Assembly (NCBI GenBank): GCA_037954235.1
Contig: JBBMOA010000004.1
Span: 4,353,001-4,417,000, forward strand
Origin: Aulostomus chinensis
Taxonomy: Eukaryota; Chordata; Actinopteri; Syngnathiformes; Aulostomidae
Length of the DNA stretch: 64,000 nt
Direction: 5' to 3'
The notes under the pieces are model-generated. The model ran no database searches and was not told the origin of the DNA. It worked only from the letters and a program-made list of their open reading frames with translations. The stretch's first letter is position 1; each line of letters begins with the position of its first letter. Both the position numbers and the translations under genes were made by a program. This document shows positions 61,937 to 64,000 of the stretch, piece after piece.

Positions 61937-64000
61937 AGCGCGTGCGGATGAGCTTCCCTGTTACCAAGGGTTATCAGGGTCATTTGTTTTCTCTTTTCCT
62001 CCGCCGTTTTAATTGATGATCATTCATTGTTTCACGCCAACACTATGTTATTAAGCAGAGTTCATTATTATAGAAGAGTAACGCCGGGGAAAAGAGGGCG
62101 TCTCGTGGGAAACACCATTCTTTATGTGCCTTACACAAGGTCACAGGAGGGGAAAAAAGATGCCCTAGCTTCATTATGAAAACCCTATTAAGCACAGGGA
62201 CTCCAGTGAATTCATCGCAAACTCAAGTCGATGCAATTGTTTGAAAATTGATACATTAGTTTAATAATGCCGTGTCTAAGAGGCTTTGTATTGTGATTGC
62301 AGTTGCAGGTGCTGGGTGTCTGATGCAGAGCTGCTGCTCCTCAAATGTCTTTGTTTTAGTAATTACTCATCACTTCTGTGTATTTGTTTTATTTTTAATG
62401 GGGGGGAAAAAATACAAATTAAAGCTTCCAAAGTCACAGCAAGTCCAAAGTATTAAATGAACGAAATATAAAACTGAAAAAGCAGCAGAATGTTTTTGTT
62501 TTTTTTACAAACAGTATAGTATCATTTGATTTCAATACTCTGATGATCTGCTAATTAACGTCTGCAGTTTATTTAGTTTTTTTTACATTTTAAACAGCAG
62601 AGAAAGCAGGTTTTAGATGAGGAAATTTGGGATTGGGACGCTCTGTCTCCTTTTATAGTTTCGCCAGTTTTGTTCTTAAAAATGGCCGTTTTTGAGAGCA
62701 GCAATATTTTCAAGTGTGTGGGAAGCTAAAAAGAGCAGCTTTTAGAACTTGAGTTGCAACTGCAGTCGCTGCAGCATTCACTTAGCGAGACATGTGTGTG
62801 AGTCAGAGCGAGAGAGACTGAAGTCGACCTTGTTGTTACATTTTGACATTTATATTCTCCTTATTTTTATTTTTTTTTGCGGTAGTATGTCTGTTAGTGC
62901 TCCTGCGTGCCAGCTGCCTGGCAAAGCATTTTAGTAAGGAAAAGGGGGAGGGAGCAGAAAAGAAAAATCAAATCACTTCTCAGAGGGAGACTCCACGTAG
63001 CGGGAGAAGCGCCTAGACGAGCTCGCTTCACCCAAAATAGATTGACCAGACCACAGTTCTCTCTTTCTGATTAGAGAGTATGCCCAGTGTGAATTGTCTC
63101 CAGAACCCTCTCTGAATCGTGGCAGCGTAGGTAGGGTATTAATAATTCCAATGCTAGTTTTATGATGAGTTTTCAGTCAATCGATCAGTGCTGGAGGAGA
63201 AAATGAATGTCTGCTGTATGTCAAGGCGGTTTTCAGGGGCAGCTTTATTCCTTCAAACGGCAGTCTGCCACTGGACACGTGATGGCGGAGCGTCGCACGT
63301 AACCTTTTTGTTTCATTTAGAGGGCTTATTCAAATGATGGCGGCGGAGGAGCAAGTCGGTCGAAAAGAGAAGTTCAAGATGTGTTTTAAGTCTCACAGAA
63401 AAACAAGGTCCGTTAGCGGAGTAGTTTTAGAGAAAGTGACAGGATGACAGTTGATGGGTGGCCACGGATGAATCGTCTGATGCTGCAGTTATTTATGGCA
63501 CATTATACTGTTGAACATTACAGGAGGTTTTCATCTTATTTGAGTCCTATTTCTCCATTTTATTAATTTTTTTGATATATTTAGGGTCATTAAGTAAAAA
63601 AAAGAGATTATCCAATTATTTTTTCATGCTGTGTGGCTTTCCCTCACTTCCTTGTCAATTTCGTTGCACTGGGTTGCTACAGCGGGGGAAAATACCGCTG
63701 GAGGTTTTGTTTACATGAGAGTCAAGTGGCATAAATACTTCTAACTAGAACTGATGTTGTTTGTGCAGTGGAATGGAGACTAGATCAGGTAACAAGCCTG
63801 AAATATTGTACAAGGTCAAAAATTCACACCCACGAGTTGCTGCAACTCCAGAAAAGAAGCCGCCGTAGAGTCCACAAGTGATGGGAGATCCACGTGGTTG
63901 TCCGCCGTAGAGGGGGCGGAGCAACGGCCAGGACGTAGTGATTATTAGCCAACATGTTCTCACCATTTGAGGTCGACTCAACACCTGCAAGCAGGGCGGG

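Larger units (their letters stand above)
32785..64000 (+). other. tafa5: 5' part of tafa5 intron 1 (continues past the window)
   Basis: The intron opens with GTAATC at 32785. No downstream frame encodes the cysteine-rich TAFA5 body, so no acceptor for this gene is visible. A very long first intron is in keeping with the mammalian gene. The interval holds only repeats and candidate regulatory clusters, listed separately. An independent nested gene cannot be excluded, but none was recognised. Confidence 0.75.
56689..64000. other. tafa5 intron 1, gene-free to the window end
   Basis: Poly-A at about 58795. 59060-59460 is rich in GCTAAT/GTTAGC-type words and may be an old repeat. A tRNA-like fragment lies at 61630 and a TG tract at 61880. 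ATGGCGG words occur at 63282 and 63337. No exon recognised. Confidence 0.45.

Noticed and set aside
32785..64000. second exon of tafa5 (cysteine-rich body)
   Set aside because: No frame with the expected cysteine-rich pattern was found on the + strand, so it is taken to lie beyond the window.

Overview
The window reads as vertebrate, most likely teleost fish, nuclear DNA. It has long gene-free stretches and very many (CA/TG)n, (GA/CT)n and (TA)n microsatellites. It also carries tRNA-derived SINE-like copies ending in GGATG-type tails and several dispersed repeat fragments of kinds familiar from percomorph genomes. No bacterial-style gene organisation is present, and nearly all long open frames are microsatellite translations or chance frames.

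The one gene I can support is a first coding exon on the + strand at 32694-32784. It encodes 30 residues (MQLL...WAL...GAA..CCFL......LKE) and ends at a phase-1 GT donor. This matches the alternative N-terminus (isoform 2 type) of TAFA5/FAM19A5, a secreted chemokine-like brain protein. A CpG-rich, TATA-less leader with several short upstream ORFs precedes it. The cysteine-rich body of TAFA5 is not in the window, so about 31.2 kb downstream is the start of a very large intron 1. The 32 kb upstream is 5' flank, or intron of the longer isoform if the other first exon lies further upstream.

Layout: 1-7.3 kb is gene-free with two or three dispersed-repeat fragments. At 7.3-8.4 kb there is a 601-bp element with ~50-bp terminal inverted repeats, followed by a SINE-like copy with a degenerate target duplication. 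8.5-31.9 kb is gene-free and holds a (CTG)~15 tract, a long (TG)~60 tract, SINE fragments, an irregular tandem repeat (21.1-21.7 kb), a 42-bp minisatellite (27.2 kb) and dispersed repeats. 31.95-32.9 kb is the tafa5 promoter, leader and exon, bracketed by long GA and CT tracts. 33-64 kb is intronic, with a cluster of TEAD-type motifs (34.67-35.10 kb), a homeodomain-motif cluster (38.4 kb), a degenerate 56-bp minisatellite (45.26-45.87 kb), opposed CA and TG tracts (42.9-44.1 kb), degraded transposon-like segments and a (CA)n(TA)n tract (56.6 kb).

The most interesting local structure is around the exon. A (CT)~28 tract in the leader and a (GA)~25 tract in intron 1 are exact reverse complements. 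They flank the start codon, the coding exon and the 5' splice site, and could fold the nascent transcript into a long stem that encloses them. Repeat family names are left general where I could not verify them.
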